Shown piece by piece: positions 46,607 to 58,859 of a stretch of 64,000 nucleotides of DNA. The notes below the pieces were generated by a model. It did not search any database. It worked only from the letters and a program-made list of their open reading frames with translations, and was not told the DNA's origin. The DNA comes from Brachycybe producta. Taxonomy: Eukaryota > Arthropoda > Diplopoda > Playtdesmida > Andrognathidae. The stretch is taken from contig JAUPFP010000007.1 in the NCBI GenBank assembly GCA_036925085.1, positions 2,034,302-2,098,301 of the forward strand. Direction: 5' to 3'. Each line of letters starts with the position of its first letter. Positions within the stretch are counted from its first letter, which is position 1. A program made the translations under genes and the position numbers.

Positions 46607-46907
46607 TACCTTGTACACACATGTGCTAAATGAATTCAAATTAAATGTGTTTAGGTGAATTATACGGAATCCAGTTAAGGACATGAACACCAAATAAAAA
46701 TTGATTTTATTATTAATATTTTTAATTGAAATACTAAATCAATATTTTGTCAATAGTTTATAAATTATATTTAAGTATTAACTCAATATTTTCAGATTAT
46801 TAACTGAATAAATTGAATTCGACATATTGTCCATTTGCCCTTCACAGGACTCTGTAGAACGTGTTTAATGTTTAAATGCATTTAACTGTGTATGTGTGTC
46901 GAGGGTA
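46607..46907. mobile_element. Family B MITE, copy B2 (PIF/Harbinger-like), 301 bp
   Basis: Starts TACCTTGTACACACATGTG; ends GTGTGTCGAGGGTA. Flanked by TTA at 46604-46606 and 46908-46910. The 3-bp TTA duplication is the PIF/Harbinger preference. The interior shares GGTGAATTATACGGAATCC and AATTGAATTCGACATATTG with B1 and B3. Non-coding. Confidence 0.87.
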
Positions 46908-46914
46908 TTAGATA

Positions 46915-47600
46915 CTACCTAAAAAAAGCACTTGCTTGCTAGTCTCTATCTCCAATCCTCAGGTGTTGTTTGAGATGGAATCGTTTGAATTGGAATACGC
47001 CCTCTGTTGACAAAAGAAAACAAGATCTTAACAAGCTAATATAATAAACAGACGAAACCACTGGTTAGATTCCACAAATATATTTTTGTTGTTGTTATTT
47101 TTCTTAAAGTTATTTCTTTTTCTTCAAAAACAAATGAATATTTTTTTTTTATTAATAAATTATTTATTATGTTTTCTGATTTTTTTATGGAATTCTAACT
47201 AACTTTGCATAATAAATTAAAAGTAATAAAAATATTTATCTAGTTAAAAAGTTCTTATATTTTAGAGAGACAGAGAGAGAAGAAAAAAAAAAAAGACCAC
47301 ACAACAAATGTGAATTTTGAAAGAATTTTTATGACTTATAACAAAACATTTATATGAAAATTATTTGTCTTGAAATAAAATTTTTTTGATAACTATCAAA
47401 GTAAAATTTTTGAAGTTTTTAGTATTTTATGAACATCATCTATCTGGTTATTATTTTATTAAAAAAAATAGCCTGAATCAGATGAGTGTTTCTTTTTATA
47501 TAAATTAGGTGACCGTTTAAATGGACAACAATGACGTCACAGAATGGTAAGTTTTTATAATAATATTTTTTTAAATAAATTTCTGCCAAACTCTAAATTT
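46915..47600. other. No gene seen
   Basis: AT-rich with poly-T and poly-A runs and a short GA-rich patch at 47265-47283. Confidence 0.5.
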
Positions 47601-47608
47601 ATACACAG

Positions 47609-48055
47609 TTGTCTTAAAGTGTAACCGGGCCTCGAACCCCGTTTATGATTTTTTAGGCGTAAAAATTGAGAGCAAATTTAAAGTATTTTAGAAACTAAAA
47701 GGGTAACTCAATCAATTTTTCATGTTTGATATATTTTAAAATAAGCTTTTTATGCTAATTTAAAAATGAACAATATTTTGAGAAAAATCTCTCAAAAAAT
47801 TGAGAGCAAATTTAAAGTATTTTAGAAACTAAAAGGGTAACTCAATCAATTTTTCATGTTTGATATATTTTAAAATAAGCTTTTTATGCTAATTTAAAAA
47901 AGACAATATTTTTTTTTTTTAAAAGTTAATTTTACAAAGATGATCAACATTGAAAATAATTAGGTACTAATTAAGTGGTTCAGCGACCCGTTCTAGTTTC
48001 TAACAAACTTTAAATTTATCCTGAAACGTAGAATAACTGAGTTTGAAATGATTTG
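47609..48055. repeat. Family C fold-back repeat (C4) with internal tandem duplication
   Basis: The left end is TTAAAGTGTAACCGGGCCTC then GAACCCCGTTTATG. The unit starting ATTGAGAGCAAATTTAAAGT at 47665 is repeated from 47799, 134 bp later, and is near-identical for about 100 bp. The right arm AGCGACCCGTTCTAGTTTCT is single copy. Confidence 0.83.
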
Positions 48056-48104
48056 CTTCGCTTTTATACTGTGAATTGAATTATTTATACTGTACAGTGT
48101 ACAC

Positions 48105-48365
48105 TCATACCTCGCTATACGGCTCCTTTTTATATGGCATTTTGCTATAACGGCTTTTTTTTTAAATTATAGTGAAGTTTTGATTTACAGCTCAAAATTT
48201 TTCGATATACGGCCAAAAAAATAGGGTAAACAACATACAGTAATATATGTATGTAGAATGCAATTTACTATGTTGTCGCTTATGGTGAAAATAAATGATT
48301 CGTTATACGGCAATTTCGCTTTACAGCCAACTTTCTCGGAACGTCGTATCTATAGGCTGTAAATT
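48105..48365. repeat. pogo/Tigger-like element fragment (K)
   Basis: CATACCTCGCTATACGGCTC begins a stretch with repeated TATACGGC / TTACAGC words (CGATATACGGCC, CGTTATACGGCAATTTCGCT). ATACCTCGCTATA is the terminus form also seen in family E2. The right end AACGTCGTATCTATAGGCTG is diverged. Confidence 0.5.
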
Positions 48366-48369
48366 AATT

Positions 48370-49110
48370 TTGTAAATAATAATAGTAAGCAACAACATAT
48401 TTAATCTTTTGTTGATTTCATCTTTGATTAAAATGCCACAGCTGTGATAATTCTCAGTTATATTTTTCAATATGAAATAATTGTATTTGCATTAATATTA
48501 AAAGATTACACAAATATGAGTTTAGTTGGGTCCTTTAAAAAGTTCTGAGACCTATTTTAATTTTAATTAGCTTTGAAACAAAACAAAAAAAAAAGAAATC
48601 TAAGATAGAGAGACACTTCAATTATACTATTTGTATCAAAAACAATAAGAGAGATGATAAGATCCTCTAATTATTATGTCACATGGGCCACATTTCATTG
48701 AAATAGCAAACCTGTTGATAATTATAACTAAAACTTCCGACAATCAAGACAGTTGAAAACCATTTAATGAAATCAAATCTCTTTGTTCTCTACATGGTAT
48801 TAAACTTTATTTTATAAATAATTATAATTAGTTTACTTATATTGAAGGTAATATAAGCAATAACATTACGTGATTTTCTTATTATTTCAAAGCTTAAAAA
48901 AAGTTGAAGTGTTTATTCAGAAATGATTATTAGTTTCTTGTCTATATCTAGTATCTAACATTGTTGAGATGAATTTGGACAAATATGGAACACGGATAAT
49001 AATCACAAACAGTAAAACAACACAAACGGGTATTATAGAAATTAGATAGTAAACACGGTTATTTTAAGGTTCAAATTCAAGACAGAAATTAATGGTTGTG
49101 TTCTGTTCTT
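48370..49110. other. No gene seen
   Basis: AT-rich spacer, nothing recognised. Confidence 0.5.
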
Positions 49111-49114
49111 TATG

Positions 49115-49291
49115 CCTTGTTTCGATTGGGGTAAAAATTTGAACTTTTTGAAAATTTCAACTGGTGAAAAATTGAACAAACGTGGTGTCCTTTGCCTATG
49201 ATAGTGAATGGGCGGGGGAGCCACGTCTCTTCTATTTTTCATCAGTTGAAATTTTCAAAATGTTCAAATTTTCACCCCAGTGGAAACAAGG
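49115..49291. repeat. Fold-back element with ~48-bp arms
   Basis: CCTTGTTTCGATTGGGGTAA then AAATTTGAACTTTTTGAAAA and TTTCAACTG on the left face the reverse complement ending TGGAAACAAGG on the right. The central loop contains GGGCGGGGGAGCC. A degenerate relative of the end (CCTGTTTCCACTTGAC) occurs at about 55552. Confidence 0.75.
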
Positions 49292-49365
49292 GTAAAGCAC
49301 CTCTTTTTTGTGCTCGTTGCTTGTTTGAAGCCGCACGCAGCAAGCGCTCGAAATGAATTGAACGC

Positions 49366-49570
49366 ACAGGCAGTTAGAAATCGGGAAGAACTTCAGTGAG
49401 CTCCGCCCTTGTTATGACTAAAGCAACTTCTAATTGGTTAGTTATGTAGTCTGACGTCACATGCTCCACCCTTTTCAACGTCGAACCACACAACAAACCA
49501 ATTAGAAGTTGCCGGTCGTCATAACAAGGACGGAGCCAACTGAAGTTCTTCCCGATTTCGAACTGCCTGT
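49366..49570. mobile_element. Mutator-like palindromic MITE with TGACGTCA core, 205 bp
   Basis: The ends are ACAGGCAGTTAGAAATCGGG and reverse complement CCCGATTTCGAACTGCCTGT. Perfect 9-bp TSD ATTGAACGC at 49357-49365 and 49571-49579. The arms also carry GAACTTCAGT and GCTCCGCCCTTGTTATGAC; the loop has TTCTAATTGGTTAGTTA and CTGACGTCAC. The 84-codon - strand frame across it is a by-product. Confidence 0.9.
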
Positions 49571-49579
49571 ATTGAACGC

Positions 49580-51630
49580 ATAGCTTGCATTTCACTTTGC
49601 GCCATCTATAGCCAATAATGGAAAACATTTAATATTATGAAAACATTCAAAGTCTTTTATAAACTAGAATAGTTGGTTATAATAGATAATTTCTTCATGG
49701 TGGATAATATCTTACAAAATAAACTTTTCATGACAATTAGAAAAAGGCAAAAATATTTGTTTGTGAAAATATTGATGAAAAACAACCTAAAAATGGATCA
49801 GTGTAAAGGTATTTTGCAAGCAAACTTCACAGGATTAATGCATCATTTAGTAAGACTTAGTATCTGCAAACATAAGTTTTAAAATTTTATTTGTTTTACT
49901 TCAAGTTGGAAACAATTGAATGCAATAAAGGGAGTATAGGAGATTCCTTTATTGAAATCTCTTTTTCTATGTTGAAATTTTGCTCAGAGAAGTTCAAGTG
50001 CCCAAATTTTCATCTTGAAGTTGGACCTTTTAGTAAGACTCAAAATAAACAATAATTGTCAGACCAGGTTTTGGAAGTCACGTGACTTTTTTTTTTGTTA
50101 GTTATGTTGCAATATGGTAAAACGGATTTCGTTTATTATGGCGGGGTTATACATTCATGTAAGACATCATCATCATTATTATTATTATTATTATTATTAT
50201 TTTCAAATGTTTGTTGTTGTTTTTTGTACTTTTTTTTGACTAAGTATACAAATTTCAATTTTTTCTTAATTTAATGTTTGAAAATTAGATAGGACGTTTT
50301 CCTGTAATGTCTTTATTTTCAATGTTGGAAATGGATTTTGTCCGCTTTAGGCCGTTTAGTCGGTTTTTTTTTGTCTTCTCGTTTTCTCGTAAATGGGATG
50401 AGGATGTTCAAAAGGGGGGAGATTGTGATATAGTATTATGAATTTTCTTGTTTTATTTAATAAGAATGACAAAAAAAAAAAGAAAAGACATTAAGGACTT
50501 TAAAAAAAAGGCAGTCAACTGTATCTTTTTTTACTTCTTTTGTTTATATATATTTAGGTTTTTTTTTTTATAAGAAAATGTTCCAATTAGAAAATTTTAC
50601 TTTTGCATTAATTTCAGAGGAGGGGAGGAGGGAGTTTCGAAGTAATTTCTACCTGTCCCCATTGATATTTATGACTGTCTAGAGGAAATAGAAACTAATG
50701 TTTTTCTTACTTTAAAAAAAAAATATAGTAAATTTGGTGGATGTCTGCATTTTTCCCTCCAAGAAGAAGAAGAAGACTTAGAAGAGGAAATTGTCATTTT
50801 TACTAATAGTGTTGTCTGCTGTTGCTGTTTTTTGTTTGTTGTTACTGTCTTTTTTGTGTGGCTAATTCAAAATTTTGAGAGAATTTCTAAGACTGATGAT
50901 ACTATCTGTAAAATATGATAATATTTTGTGCTTTTTTTTGTCGTAAAAAATGATGTTTTTTCAATGTTTTAAGCATTTTTAAAATGACAATCTTTGTTAA
51001 AATTCTGAAAGGATAAGCAACTTTCTTAAATCTGAGCCATAACTATCTTTGAAATATTTTCTCTCATCATATAAGTTGGCCCACAAGTTGAATAACTATA
51101 GTTTAATAATTATTCTTTTCCATTAAGAACAAGAAAAAGAAAGGTTTCTTTGTCTATTTTGCAAATACAACTTGAATCGCACCATTAATTTCTGCTTTTA
51201 AACAATTTTAAATTTTTTTATACGTTGACATTTTTTTATCAGATGTTATTGAGAGAAAGAAAAAAAAAGTCAAAACTAAAAGCTGGATAAATTTATGTTT
51301 TCCACTGTTGACTGATGAGACAAAGAAATTATTATTAACAGTTAAAAGTCATTGAGAATAAGAAAGATGTCAAGACACTAAATAAAGACAAAATGGCATT
51401 TTACATGAAGTTTAAAAATACTTTCACAATATGGCGCTGATCAGCACACATGTATAGGAACTTCATAATATTATATATATTTGAGATTGAAAAACTGCAC
51501 TGCATGCAGCCATAAAGGCCTGTAACAGAGAGACAAAAGTCTACGGGTGCACTTGAGAATGACGAAAATATAGAGGTTGTTTAACGACATTTGGTAGGAA
51601 ACAGTTGTGAATGTGTAGATAATTTTGTTA
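49580..51630. other. No gene seen
   Basis: AT-rich. A family C-like fragment lies near 49645-49770 (AAACTAGAATAGTTGGTTAT). (ATT)n occurs at about 50176-50201 and (GAA)n near 50763-50776. Confidence 0.5.
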
Positions 51631-51636
51631 TTTCTA

Positions 51637-51748
51637 TGGTACACACCAGGATTATTTGTTGCGATACATTGTTGCGGGGCAGAATCGTAACTGACGCTAT
51701 TCAGACCTGCAACAATGTATTACAACAAAGAATCCTGGTGTGTACTAC
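51637..51748. repeat. Fold-back element with ~40-bp arms
   Basis: GGTACACACCAGGATTATTT then GTTGCGATACATTGTTGC on the left faces the reverse complement on the right (GCAACAATGTATTACAACAA then AGAATCCTGGTGTGTAC). No TSD recognised. Confidence 0.75.
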
Positions 51749-51943
51749 TAGCCTTTAGGTTAGGTTTCATAATTGTTACAGTGATGGCAGCAGAACGAGT
51801 TCTGAACAACAATAAAAACAACCAAAATGATGTGCAAAAGTGGTAGACAATTTGTAGGTGCAATGGTGTACTCTTAAGTCTTCAACTTATGCGGTTAATT
51901 CGTTCCAAAGGTTTCCGCGTTAGTCAACTGTAACACGCCACCT

Positions 51944-52785
51944 ATCAATTCAATTCAATTCAATTAAATACACCTGCAATCAGCTCGAAAGCCATATTGC
52001 AGGGAGGGATTGCTCCCAATCACGACTGATTGCCATTATTTAAAAATAAGACATCATCATGAAATTGAAATCGTCCTAACAAAGAACTATTCACAGGAAG
52101 AGAATTCCATAGTCTAATAACATTAGGAAGAAAAGACCAAAAATATGCATCAGTCCTAGCCATTAATTCTTTGAAAGTTTTTGAATGCCCGAATCTACCT
52201 TTACGAGGATTTCTAGTTAGTAAACCATTAAGCAGGGTAATGTTATTACAAGACAGCAAACGTCCCAGAAGAGCGAGGCTTTGCTCATTTCTTCGGCCTG
52301 CTAATGATTCCCATTCTAATTCTTGGAGCATAGACGATACGCTGTCAGTATACGCATACCGTCCCTTTACAAATCTTGCAGCCCTACGCTGCACCATTTC
52401 TATTTCTTGTTTTAGATTATTTCTAAATGGGTTCCAAATTGGGGAACAATATTCTAAGATAGGTCTAACTAGGGTAAAGTAACAGACCTTCTTTACATTT
52501 TCTTTGCAATGTTTAAGTGTGCGTTGGACAAACCGCAGCCTTTGATTAGCTTTGGCAACTGCTTTGGTTATATGATCTTTCCAAAGCATGTCCTTGGACA
52601 AGGTTAAGCCAAGATATTTGATGGTATCAACATGGGTTTGACTATGTAAAGAGTCAATTGATAGGTGGTGTGTTGCTAGTGTAAGGGGAAGTATAGAAAA
52701 TGCGTATCTACGAATAGGTGTAACTCGAATCCGTGTAAGTGGAGGACTTACTGTATTCAATTTGGTGCCACTATTTTTTGTATTC
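51944..52785 (-). mobile_element. 5'-truncated non-LTR retrotransposon
   Basis: On the - strand it comprises the C-terminal part of a reverse transcriptase frame, a short 3' UTR (GCAATATGGCTTTCGAGCTG, GATTGCAGGTGTATTTAATT) and a tail of tandem TTGAA units at 51944-51966. A short tandem 3' tail instead of poly-A is typical of the CR1/L2 group. The 5' edge abuts the family G repeat at about 52781. Confidence 0.82.
52020..52760 (-). pseudogene. C-terminal reverse transcriptase fragment (CR1/L2/Jockey-type)
   Basis: An open frame of 246 codons. It encodes the thumb and C-terminal region that follows the catalytic palm in non-LTR reverse transcriptases. Markers are HVDTIKYLGLTLSKDMLWKDH (split as TIKYLGLTLSKDM and LWKDH), VRPILEYCSPIWNP, QRRAARFV and FWSFLPNVIRLWNSLP. 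The palm with its (F/Y)xDD box and the upstream endonuclease are absent, as in normal 5' truncation during target-primed insertion. The frame has no internal stop and ends at what looks like the natural stop, so insertion is relatively recent. It cannot work alone. The first ~35 residues are weakly conserved and the start is only the first codon of the open stretch. Confidence 0.88.
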
Positions 52786-53090
52786 TAGTGTATTCTACAA
52801 CATGTGCAGATTGTTGGTAAAATAACTATAGCCTCCTACACTGCTTCTATCAGTGCAACAAAGATAGGCATTCTCAAAGGGCACCACCCTTAATGCAGCA
52901 TGAGATATGAATTGCCAAAATCTGAAAATAGAAAACGAAGAACAATTATTGCAGTGTGTTTTGGTGCAACTGATAAAGTGCACAGTTGGAACATTATAGA
53001 TCTCTCCCCATCAAAAAAAGCACCAGTATGTTTTTCGTGCACAAAATTACTTTCAACAATCGAATAATAGCCTGAAGAAGGAATGACCAA
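52781..53090 (-). repeat. Family G repeat, copy 2
   Basis: On the - strand, CCCTTTGAGAATGCCTATCT, TTGTTGCACTGATAGAAGCA, GTGTAGGAGGC and ACACTAGAATACAAAAAATA match 16641-16745 in order. It lies directly upstream of the retrotransposon fragment. Two overlapping short frames on this strand do not form a recognised protein. Confidence 0.6.
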
Positions 53091-53692
53091 GTAATATGAA
53101 TCTGTTCATATAGTGAGAAATGAACGAATTGTTCTCAGCGCCACCTAAATTATATATTTAACCTGATGTGAACTTATTATGAAGTTTATTTATTTTTTGA
53201 CAACTTATTATCTATAATTATTATTGGCTGTTGTTTCAACACACAATTGTGTTAATTTCTAAAGAAATTAAATTTTCCAAAAGTTTAATTATAAATTTTT
53301 CGAACATAAATTTGTCTCACTGTATTATTCTCAAGCTATGTATATATGTTATAAATTATAATATACATAATTGCACAGTAGTAGGCGATTTATTTGCAAT
53401 TCTAAGAATATATAGCAAAACAAAATATACATGAAACTTATTTTGACAGCTCAGATTTCATAAAGGTTTTTTTTAGACAAGAGATAATGGTTTATAGATT
53501 CTAATTATATCCAATGATTATGATGTTCATCATCATTTTTTTTTTCTTTTCTATGTTACAAAAGCCATTTTCATTCAGTTCTTTTTTTGAACACAAACAA
53601 AAAACACAAAAAAGGGGTTAGGTAATAATTTCTACTGTAAGTTACAAACTTACATGCCTTCAATTATCCTATAGCAAAGGGGCTATATGAAA

Positions 53693-53693
53693 G

Positions 53694-53744
<51 letters not shown>
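53693..53744. repeat. (TA)n microsatellite
   Basis: About 25 TA units. Confidence 0.95.
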
Positions 53745-53747
<3 letters not shown>

Positions 53748-53988
53748 AGGGGATCATAATGATAATGATGATGAGGATGATGATGATAATGATGAAAATT
53801 GAAAGGACCAGGGACGCGTTTTTCTCTTGTGTTTTGACATTTACACAGAGAATGAATATTATCCATTTTGTTTTTCTTGTTTCCTCTTTTTGTTTATAAT
53901 TTCTCTCTTTATCTATATACAAGTATATATATTTCATTCAACACTAATTTGTATGTTTGTGTCACATGTAATAAGACCTACTAAAGGT

Positions 53989-54008
53989 GTAGGTAGGTAG
54001 GTAGGTAG
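53989..54008. repeat. (GTAG)n microsatellite
   Basis: About five GTAG units. Confidence 0.85.
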
Positions 54009-55019
54009 GGACATTGCACAACTAACTTAACTGTAAGTAAAGGGGGGATGTTGTAATTAGTTTCCGTTCATCATTTTGTAGATTGGTGGGTGAAATGTCT
54101 ACTTTTGAACGGTTATAATTATTATTATTCGCAAATATTACTCAGATTTTTGAAACTTAAATTAACTCACTAATAAATTTAAAGTTCAGACAAAAGATTT
54201 AAATTATTGCCATTAACTTTTTTAAGTTATGCAACATTAAAATTTGTTAGAAATATAGATAAATTTGCTAATACATAATTATATATCTTTAAAAATTATT
54301 AAAATAATAAAAATCTTATATTTGTTAACAAACTTTATTAAACTAGTTAAAAACCTTAAAATTTGATATTTTTTTTATTTGATATTTTTTTTAAAAAAAA
54401 GTTTGCTTTCGAAGATAATATTTTCATGAAAGTACTTTGAGCGCAATCGTCTACTATTCTAGTTTCTAACAAATTTTGAGTTTGAAATCTTCTTAATCTA
54501 AAATATTTCTTAAGTTAAATAATACATAAATAAAATAAAAGACAAGACAAAAAAAATATCTTGTGAGTCTATGAAGAAGTTTTACTTTTAACCTTGTTTA
54601 AGCATTTGCTTTGCCTTAAGCAATGTTTTAGAATACGGAGATAAATGTTGTTGCTACTTACAACCCCCCCTCCCCTGAAAGGTTGACATTCACAAAATTA
54701 CTATTCAGTATAACTAACTTTTGTAAACATTCGTAATTTTTTTATGACCAAAAAAAAAAGAATCTTTTTAAATAATTAAATGCATAAGATTATTTTTTTT
54801 AAAAAAAAAGTTGTTCAAATATTTCGATGATTGCAACATGAATCAGCCATTCTTGTTCAAATTTCAGGGTTTGTTTTTTCTTTCTTCTTCTCATTTTGAA
54901 TTGCAACAAAATTGTATTTCGTGTATACAGTGTGTCTCTGAAACATACATTCTAGTGTATTATCAAATATACTTGGGTGGCATAGTCAATTGTTTAAAAT
55001 AGAATATATATTTTTAATA

Positions 55020-55345
55020 AGCAGCCCAGATGATCTGTGGCAGAGGGACCATTTTGTCCAAAAAAAAAAACAGCATAGAAATGCATTGTCAAAATAAACA
55101 TTTATTATACCTGTTATACAAATCCTCCAATTTGAATATAATAAGTTCATTTGCCACATCATTATAATTTATATATGCTTTGTTTAATAGTAAACCTAAG
55201 AATTATCCAAATCATAACATTCCCGATGCACAGCATCCTCTGGAAGCAAATTCCATATGTCGAATGACCCTAGGTACAAATGACAAGAAAATACGAACCT
55301 GTTCGCGCAATGTTTTAAGAGTGGTCACCCTACCCATGCTTTACA
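55020..55345 (-). pseudogene. Frameshifted 3' end of a second non-LTR retrotransposon
   Basis: Read on the - strand, one frame gives VRIFLSFVPRVIR and a +1 shifted frame gives IWNLLPEDAVHRE. Together these match the end of non-LTR reverse transcriptases (compare SFLPNVIRLWNSLP at 52020-52760). It is followed by a 3' UTR with GACAATGCATTTCTATGCTG and a terminal GGTCCCTCTGCCACAGATCA. The frameshift and short length show an old dead copy. Confidence 0.65.
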
Positions 55346-55349
55346 CAGT

Positions 55350-57080
55350 GTACTAGCAGCCGACCTGATTATACATTATATTAAAACTATAAGCTACTAC
55401 ACATTTTAAACTTAAGGTGGTTATTGTTAACATTAACATATCAAAATGTAGTTGTACAAAAAAATGAAAACAATTTTTTGGATAATTAAAAAAAATATTG
55501 AATTTTTTTTAAAAAAAACAAGGTTTAAAAATTTGTTTCTTTAGACCCTGTTTCCACTTGACGAAATTTATTATTTATGAAATAATTAATGTAAATGCTA
55601 AAATAAAAACTCATCAAAACCAAAGAGAAATCTAATAATGGCGACCAGAATCACCCCCTCAAATGTTGAAAAACAAATTCAACTAGACGAAAAAGTTGAA
55701 ATTATTCAACGTTTACTTTTTGGTCGATTACAATTAAGTTTTTTAAAATTTCAATAACTTTTTCAATTCTTTACTAATTTGGTCAATTTTTTTATGTACA
55801 ACTTTATTTTGATCTGTTCTTAACAATGAACTGCAGTTTTAAAAGGTGTAACATCGACAATTTTAAAAAAAAATATTTAATTTTAAACGATTTAGCTATG
55901 CCATTTCTGAAACTTTGTTGTGGTATTAGTTGTTGGAACATACTGTAAGAAGTATTTATATTGTAGGCCTATAATATAAAGTCAATGCCCCATTGTGACG
56001 TCTAATGACGTCATTGCCTCCTCCTCCTCCTTCTTCTTCTTAATGGCGCGAAGGATGATGGGAATATTAATACTTTTTTTTTGTTGTTGTTGCATGTGTT
56101 TTTGTGTGTTGTTGTTGTTATACCACTCACCTGCTTTTGGATGTTAATAGTTGGATAAGAAATGATTCACAACCTATACCTTGAATGTCTGCCTCAAAAC
56201 ATTTACTTTCAGAGACTGGAAGTCAGTTAGTTGTGTACTTTTTCACTATCTGAGGCATTGTTTTAAGGACGGGACCTACATATATAATACTAGTAATAGG
56301 TCTACTATTTATGTATATCAATAATATCAGTGTATATACAGGTGTAGATAGACCTAATATTACTACTGTGTCTAGAGACCTCATCTGTATTATTATTTGA
56401 ACCACTTGGGTGTTTTATGTGTAATATCATCATCATTATATGTCTATATCAATAATTATATAAATATTGTAATATTTCATATGGAATATAGTTAAATATA
56501 GTGAATAATATTGTTGTTTTTTTTGCTCTGAATTTAATATAAATATATTTCTAACATTTACGGAGATGGAATATAAAATATAAACGACCATTTTTCGTGT
56601 TAATTACAATAATCTCCCCATCAACAGTTAGTGTTTTTTAGTATCATTATATCAATTAACGATTATTAATTTTATTTGTGTTTGTGCGTGTTTTTTTTTT
56701 TCTTCTTTCTAATATTCAAAACTGCATGGTAAGTGATACAATTTAAACTTTTCTTTTGAATTTCTTTCTCTCAAAAAGGTCACTAATTCAACTTAGAACT
56801 TTTTGGTTATATTTGACTTATTTTGCATTTTGAAAGTACAATATTATTGTGTTTTTTTAGAAACTAGGAGGGTAAGCGAAATCATAGTAAGTCTCATAAG
56901 CTTATTTATTAGGCCTATATCTGTACATTTCAAAATGACACTGGTGAAAATGTCACTATTTTAAGTTGTGAAAATGAAAATAATAGCATTTGAAAATTAC
57001 CATATAAAAAGTTTATTTTTAAAGATGTAAATTCTCTTTTAAGTCATTTATTTGAATATCAATAATTACTTCATAAGTAG
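55350..57080. other. No gene seen
   Basis: AT-rich. A stretch near 55548-55740 carries CCTGTTTCCACTTGACG and later AATTCAACTAGACG words, possibly a degraded relative of 49115-49291. A family C-like fragment begins near 56858 (TTTTTTAGAAACTAGGAGGG). Confidence 0.45.
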
Positions 57081-57082
57081 TC

Positions 57083-57160
57083 CTATAAGAAGGGTCTATG
57101 GCAGGGGAACTATTTAGACCAAAAACAACAAAAATACATTGTCAAACTTTATCTATTCTT
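57083..57160 (-). repeat. 3'-end fragment related to 55020-55100
   Basis: GTCTATGGCAGGGGAACTAT, AGACCAAAAACAAC and ATACATTGTCAAACTTTAT parallel TCTGTGGCAGAGGGACCA, TGTCCAAAAAAA and GCATTGTCAAAATAAA at 55035-55100. Likely another truncated 3' end of the same retrotransposon family. Confidence 0.5.
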
Positions 57161-57164
57161 TATT

Positions 57165-58850
57165 GATATTCTCTTTTTAAGTAATTGTATCTACTTTTTC
57201 TAGATTTTAACATTTGAAATTGTGAAACGCAGAATAATCATAGTATTCAGTTAATCTTTTTCATTTAGCATATTTTCGACAATTTTTTGCAATTGTCTTG
57301 CTTATAAAACTGTCTAGAAATTTACAAAGATTGAAGACAGTGAAGAAAAAACTCTATATCCCAAATAGAAATGTTTTCGATTTAATATTATAGAAACCGT
57401 AAATATAGATCTATAGTTGTATACGACTTAATGAACCATTGTTATGTTGGTTTGTTCAATTGACCACCACAGTCTAGACTCGAGACTAATGAGTAATGAC
57501 AAAAAAATCAACAACACAAGAATCGATTCAGTTAAATGTTCAATGTGATGATTGCAATTTACAATGAATTTTTACACAAAATATATATATAGGGGCTTAA
57601 TATTATACATAGTAGGCTAAAACAGCTGAAATGATTTGTATTGTAAGTAAAGGTTTCAATATCAGAAAAAAAAAGGCTTTAAAAGAAGGCAACTATAATG
57701 ATTATTGGTGGTTTATGTATAAAAATGGAGAGAAAGGACAAAAGAGAGAGAGAGAGAGAGAGTGCTTTTAAAAAGCGATGATAAATTTTCATTTAGAAAA
57801 GGCCCTCCTCCACCTCTCTCCATCCATCCTCCCGGTCCCCCCTTAAAATCTTTGTATATGTCGACATCATCATCATCTATTTATATATAATGTATATACT
57901 ATGTATGATGTAATGTACATATAATATGGGGGAATCCTTCTAGCATTTTTCCCTATAGCTAATAGACGTGCAAACGATAAGCAATTTACTTGTATATTGG
58001 TGGCAAGGGCCACATTGAAGGAAGAAAAAAAAAAGGGTTGATGATGTTGTTATATTTGTCCTGCAGTGATGAAGAGTCTATATAAATATACTTGTATATA
58101 TATATAACCCTAAAGCTATCCTTTTAAACTATGCCAATATACCTCTTTATATATTATACCTATTGGATTTGATCATCATCATTATCGTCAATCGTGTAAA
58201 TCGAAATTTATGGCAAGAACTTTCATTCAACACTGGTACATTACAGTGTATAGTAGCTTACATCACTCAAAACCCTAGATAGAGACTTATAATACAATCC
58301 AATATGATTTTCAACTTTAGATATTTCGATATTGCATGATATTTCATGGTATTTCAAGAGATATTTAACGTAGATCATGTAACATGTGAGGTGTATTTAT
58401 ATGTTAGTTCGAGTTCGAGCTTCGTAGATTCACCCTTTGGTCCTGTTTTTAGGGGTTTTTTTTTAGTTGTCTTGTGGGAATCATTTTCTCATTTGTAGAA
58501 ATTGGTCCAATATATTCAATGTGAAGAGAGAGGAGAGACCCATCTTCTTCTTCTTTTTCTATCATATTTATTGCATTTATATACGAGTGACCCATAGTTT
58601 AAATGTTACATTTGATGTAAAGAGAATTGGAGATTACTTTGTAGGATGCAAAGTAATTTTTACTTGTTTTTTTTTTAGTTTTAGCCAATTTCTGTTACTT
58701 GTACAAGATTTGTACAATTACTAGATTGCTTTTTTTCCCAGAAGAACAAAAAAACCCTATTGAATATTTGGGAAAAAAATCTAAGCGCCAGAATCGGCTA
58801 GCTGCCTTTACGCTGTTTTTTTTTTTGGAAGAGCAACACTAAGGAATAGG
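57165..58850. other. No gene seen
   Basis: AT-rich with (GA)n at about 57743-57762 and many TATA-rich words. Nothing recognised. Confidence 0.5.
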
Positions 58851-58859
58851 ATAAATAGA

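Larger units (their letters stand above)
53100..55015. other. No gene seen; simple repeats
   Basis: It includes a ~50-bp (TA)n tract, GAT/ATG-rich sequence at 53756-53790 and (GTAG)n. A family C right-half fragment lies near 54430-54480 (CGTCTACTATTCTAGTTTCT). Short frames here are chance. Confidence 0.5.

Noticed and set aside
49374-49628. 84-codon - strand frame
   Set aside because: Lies almost wholly within the palindromic Mutator-like MITE; the frame is a by-product of its arms.
52171-52482. 103-codon + strand frame
   Set aside because: Antisense of the reverse transcriptase fragment.
53683-53937. 84- and 70-codon frames on opposite strands
   Set aside because: Both cross the (TA)n and GAT-rich simple repeats; no conserved motif.
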